A model generated the notes under the pieces. The model did no database searches, had not been told where the DNA came from, and saw only the letters and a list, made by a program, of their open reading frames with translations. Below are positions 60,117-64,000 of a stretch of 64,000 nucleotides of DNA, piece by piece (position 1 is the stretch's first letter; each line of letters begins with the position of its first letter). The stretch comes from Vitis vinifera (taxonomy: Eukaryota; Streptophyta; Magnoliopsida; Vitales; Vitaceae): positions 6,304,001-6,368,000 of the forward strand of contig NC_081811.1 of assembly GCF_030704535.1 (NCBI RefSeq), given 5' to 3'. Made by a program: the position numbers and the translations under genes.

Positions 60117-61604
60117 ATATCCTAAAAGCATATTGGGCACTAGAGAAAGTATCTACTCCATGTCAAATTCCCTTTATTAATTATCTCATAAAACATGTAG
60201 TAGTTCTTCTCTATGTGTTTTCCCTTTTAGTGGCTTCTTGATTCTTTAAATTGTCACCACCACATTGTTACCACAAAATAAGATTATGGGCGATACCGTC
60301 AAGGGAACTACCTCAAGTTCCATGAAGAACTTCTTAAGCCAAAAGACTTTCTTTATTAGTTCAAATGTAGCAACAAATAACACCAAGAGTGTACACATAC
60401 TTAGAGATAACCTAAGAGAGTCCTTATTAGACTAAAAGTTTGAATCCATGTCCCTAAGAGGTACCAACTCATCACTATGGAACACAAGTATATAATTCAC
60501 TGTTCTCTTACGATACTTGAGTATATGCTTGACATATGCTCAATGTCTTTATCCTAAATTGGAGTGATTTTATCTTATGATAACAACCTTATGTTATTCC
60601 TAATAAGTAAATTGTCATTTTCATTCAAGACCTAAAACACCACCATGTTTCCTCATGTCTTCTCGTATGCATAAAGTTTTTTTTTATTAAAATCAAAGGT
60701 CTTTATTTCTTTATCAAAGCACTTGTTCTGTGAGTGAGATGTTTTCACAAAACTATTAATGGAATTATGCAACTTGCATAAAAAATGTTTTTGGCCCTTT
60801 GCTATGAAAACGTCTAGTTACATCATATAGATGTTATCATTAAGCTAATTGTTCAGGAATATTATCTTGATATCTAATTGTCATATCTCATAATTGAGAT
60901 GCGCGATAATAGATAGGAGTATTCTAATGATTTTGAGTGTGGCTACCTAAGAAAAGGTTTCCCATAGTCGAAAACAAGTTTTGAATTATAACTTCTAGCT
61001 ATAATACTAGGCATAAAACTTTTAACCTTTCCATCTAGTCCTATCTTCCTCTTGTAGATCCACTTACACCTTATGGATTCTATCTTTTTAGGTGCTTCTA
61101 CAAAATCCCAAACTATGCTAGAATACAAGGATTCTAACTCTCCATTTATAGCTCTTTACCATAAATGAGCATCAATATTGTCATTACTTCATCTGGGATA
61201 CTATTGCTCTACTATAATGGGGTACTTGTATACTAGAAGTATCGTGAATGGTATATCTTTATATCCTTAGATCCAAACTATCTTATGCATATGAGAGACT
61301 ATTTTCTAGTGTTCTCCAATTCGTCTCTCTTTGCCTTGTTACTTATCTTATAATCTTCATCTAGAAACCTAGTATTTGTACCAACAAATACCTTCTTATC
61401 ATCCTGATTATAAAAGTAATAACCTCCGAGATCGTTTTGGATATTCTACAAACTGATATACCTCTTACCTTACTTCCAACTTATCTATATTTATTTTTCA
61501 GCACATGTATTAGATATCCCTATATGTGAATATGCTGCAAACTATGTTTTCGACCTGTCCACATCTCCATTGGAGTTAAATATACTAACTAGGTAATGGA
61601 AGTA
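60117..61604 (-). mobile_element. Truncated Copia interior (RT and RNase H remnants)
   Basis: On the minus strand, 61128-60943 encodes a Copia RT start (VWDFVEAPKKIESIRCKWIY; compare 'W..VELP.G..PIGCKW'). Near 60300-60160 a KGKTHRE-type RNase H end reads just before the LTR. Many stops. The YVDD region is not recognisable. The copy is cut at about 61604 by the dispersed repeat. Confidence 0.75.
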
Positions 61605-63110
61605 ATAAAATTTTATTCAAATTTAATTTATCAATGTTTAATTCGTTTTGATTTTTAATATAATTAATAAAATTTTATTGTGTGATTTCGTAACTCGTCC
61701 AAGTTGGATAGGTTTGTGTTAATCCGTCCTTCTTACATCAAAATGCATGATTTCTCTGTGACAAGTGCTCATAATATTATCATGTTTATTGCGAATTTAT
61801 ATTTACTTCATATGATAATCCACTCAATTCAAATGCAAGATGGGCTAATTCAGATATAAATTCAATGGAGATATTGGAAGAAACTATAAAAAAATAAAAA
61901 TGTTGAAAGAGAGTGAAAGTTTGGGAAAACTTTCATAACACAATATTCCAATTCAACATCGATACAGGGAAACATGTAGCTTATATGCATCATCTTCACT
62001 CCTCAAATCCTCATAAAACACTTAGCCTTGAATCTAAGATGGTTCTATTATTTCTTTAACAAACTCGTCAAAAATACGTTACTTTTTTCTTTACAAATTT
62101 TTGCCTTGCACTATTCTGTCGTATCTGAAAATCACTTGAATGAAATTTGCTTTTCTTTTATAAAAAATGAGTTGCTTAGTATACCTTTCACTATTATCTT
62201 TTAAATAAATAAAAAAAGTAATAAAATGTTTTGAAACTTATATTTAAAAAGTAATGTTTTTATGGTTTTAAAAAATATATATACATATATAAATTTATTT
62301 TTTAGAAAATTTTAAAATATGAGATAGTCAAAAAGAAATTTTGATGACCAATTTTTTAAAATTATTATATTTTTAATCTAGAATTTAACTTTATAAGAAT
62401 TTTTGTATTTTATATAGAAGTTACTATTATTATGTATTTTTAAAATAAGAAAACGGACATAACCCAATATTTAGGGGTTTGGATATTATTTTTATTTATA
62501 AAAATAAAAATAGTAATAATTCTACATAAAATATAGTAATTTTTATGTAAAAATATGAACTTATCTCATGTATTTAAAAATTATTTTTGAATGTTGATGT
62601 GGAGAAAAAATTTTAATATGTCATTTTATTTAGACACTTTTTAAAAGTTAGTATCTTTCTAAAATAAGTTTCAAAAAATTCATACATTTTATATAAGAGT
62701 TATTGAAAGAAATTCTATAAAATAATAAATTTAAGACCAAAAGAAATTATTACCCTAACGAGTTACTGTTTTATCAATAAATGAACAGTTTATTAATTTA
62801 CTAATAAAATAACATTTATTAATTCAAAGAGTGTTATGTTAATATAATACTATTTCCATTAATAAATATTATACTAGATTTAGATACATAATTTGAAAAA
62901 AAGTTTAATTGAAAAAATAAAAATTATAAAAACATCGCCTATATTATTTTATAAATTTTTATTTGTTATTTTTTATGTATTTCTTAGGATATTAATATAT
63001 AGTTTTTTTTAACCCGATTTCTAAAAAATTATTTTTGCATTTATTTAGATTATTAATTTAGTACATTGAGGTTAGAATTAGAAGATTTTATTAGTTAAAT
63101 GAAATTATTA
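61605..63110 (+). repeat. Dispersed AT-rich repeat, copy 3
   Basis: Collinear with 30490-32215 from TTTAATATAATTAATAAAATTTT to AGATTATTAATTTAGTACAT, without the C-rich island of copy 2. No coding sequence. The nature of this element is unknown. Confidence 0.7.
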
Positions 63111-63114
63111 ACTT

Positions 63115-64000
63115 TTCGTGGTCTTGTTGCTTGTTGCTTGTGAATCTCGCATTTTGGCATGATGCGTTCCCACTCAATGACGTGACTCGCTTTTTTATTT
63201 ATTTATGAAAAACTGATTTTTAGAAAAAGACTTTGAGTCACCACTTATTTTTATTTTATTTTTTAAGGGAAAAAACAAAATAAGAAATAAAAACCCTAAA
63301 TGTGACTCCTAAAGAAAAAATAGGTTTGTGAAAAACCGAGTCGGGTCCGAGGGTCAGGTTACTTATTGGGAAAGTATAGTAAAAAAAACCGAAACAGCCC
63401 TCTAAGTCCCTAAAAAAAGGTCTCTAGTAAGTAAAGTGAAACAAACATAGTAATTAACTAAGAAATCAATAGATATCAATGAAATGATCAAATAATAAAA
63501 TGAATCATGTATGAGAATAAGCAAAGTGGGAGTGAAAGTGTACCTTAGCAGCAAGTAATATTGCGCTATCATAGAAATAAGATTAGCTCAAGTATAAAAT
63601 TATCACATGCATATCAAATAGCAAAGCAAAGATCAAGCAATATTCATTAAGCATAACAGTTGACAATTAGAAGAAATCATATGTAGGCCCCACCAAAGCC
63701 CAATTTATCTTGCATGAATTAGTCTCACAAATTCCATTATTTTAGAATTATAAAAAATTCATTCTTGCTTATTTAAAATGAAGGAAAACAAAAAAAAAAA
63801 AAATTATTTTAAAATCAAAAAAAATTTGAGAAAATGGCTTACCTAAATTGAAAGGTAGCAAATTTATTTAAAAATTAGATTTTTAGCGACTTAAACCCCT
63901 AATGGATGATGAAAAGTGGTAGGATAAAAAAAAATTGAAAATTGGAGTGAAATTAGAATTATTTGAAAGAAAACTAGAGTTTTGAAATTTATTTGAAAAT
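63115..64000. mobile_element. Start of a Gypsy-type LTR, continues beyond window
   Basis: The string TTGAGTCACCACTTATTTTTATTTTATTTTTTAAGG, then AACCGAGTCGGGTCCGAGGGTCAGGTTACTTATTGGG and CCCTCTAAGTCCC, is in my experience typical of long LTRs of Tat/Ogre-like Gypsy elements in dicots. No coding sequence or second LTR is in view. Confidence 0.55.

Noticed and set aside
1..64000. A CRISPR-like, operon or biosynthetic-cluster system
   Set aside because: The DNA is plant nuclear; the regular arrays are diverged minisatellites, and neighbouring genes have unrelated functions except for the dioxygenase pair.

Overview
The window is nuclear DNA from a flowering plant. Protein genes are split by GT-AG introns, intergenic DNA is very AT-rich, and LINE, Copia and Gypsy-type retroelements are abundant. 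The gene set and the repeat families look most like a woody eudicot such as grapevine (Vitis); that assignment is inference from memory, not a database match.

The first 21 kb is gene-rich. It holds the 3' two thirds of an autophagy ATG9 gene (1067-6802, +), a two-exon TPR/kinesin-light-chain-like gene (8927-15588, +), an intronless ATL-type RING-H2 ubiquitin ligase (17337-18392, -), and a broken 2-oxoglutarate/Fe(II) dioxygenase gene (19577-20895, +). ATG9 and the TPR gene carry truncated LINE elements in their introns. A decayed Copia pol fragment lies between them.

From 21 to 64 kb retroelements and AT-rich repeats dominate, with only two genes: an intronless nepenthesin-type aspartic protease (35813-37123, +) and an intact four-exon dioxygenase (53817-55562, +). 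The latter is the functional-looking partner of the broken copy at 19.6 kb; the pair forms a segmental duplication about 34 kb apart. A complete but coding-dead Copia element with TATTT target-site duplications sits at 22868-29128. A second LTR family occurs at 39.1, 47.5, 57.5 and 60.1 kb. One member is a solo LTR (57525-59076) inserted inside an older, opposite-strand LTR of the same family, with AGCTC target duplications. A separate three-level nest occupies about 42.5-46.8 kb. The right edge enters a Gypsy-type LTR.

The most unusual non-coding structures are a degenerate array of about 25 short palindromes built on ATAAC-TTCTA-GTTAT (32790-33925), a 64-bp minisatellite (49223-49870), and a cluster of ACGACGTCGT palindromes upstream of the protease. 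I found no tRNA, rRNA or CRISPR features. I see no convincing undescribed multi-gene system; the genes here look functionally unrelated apart from the duplicated dioxygenases.
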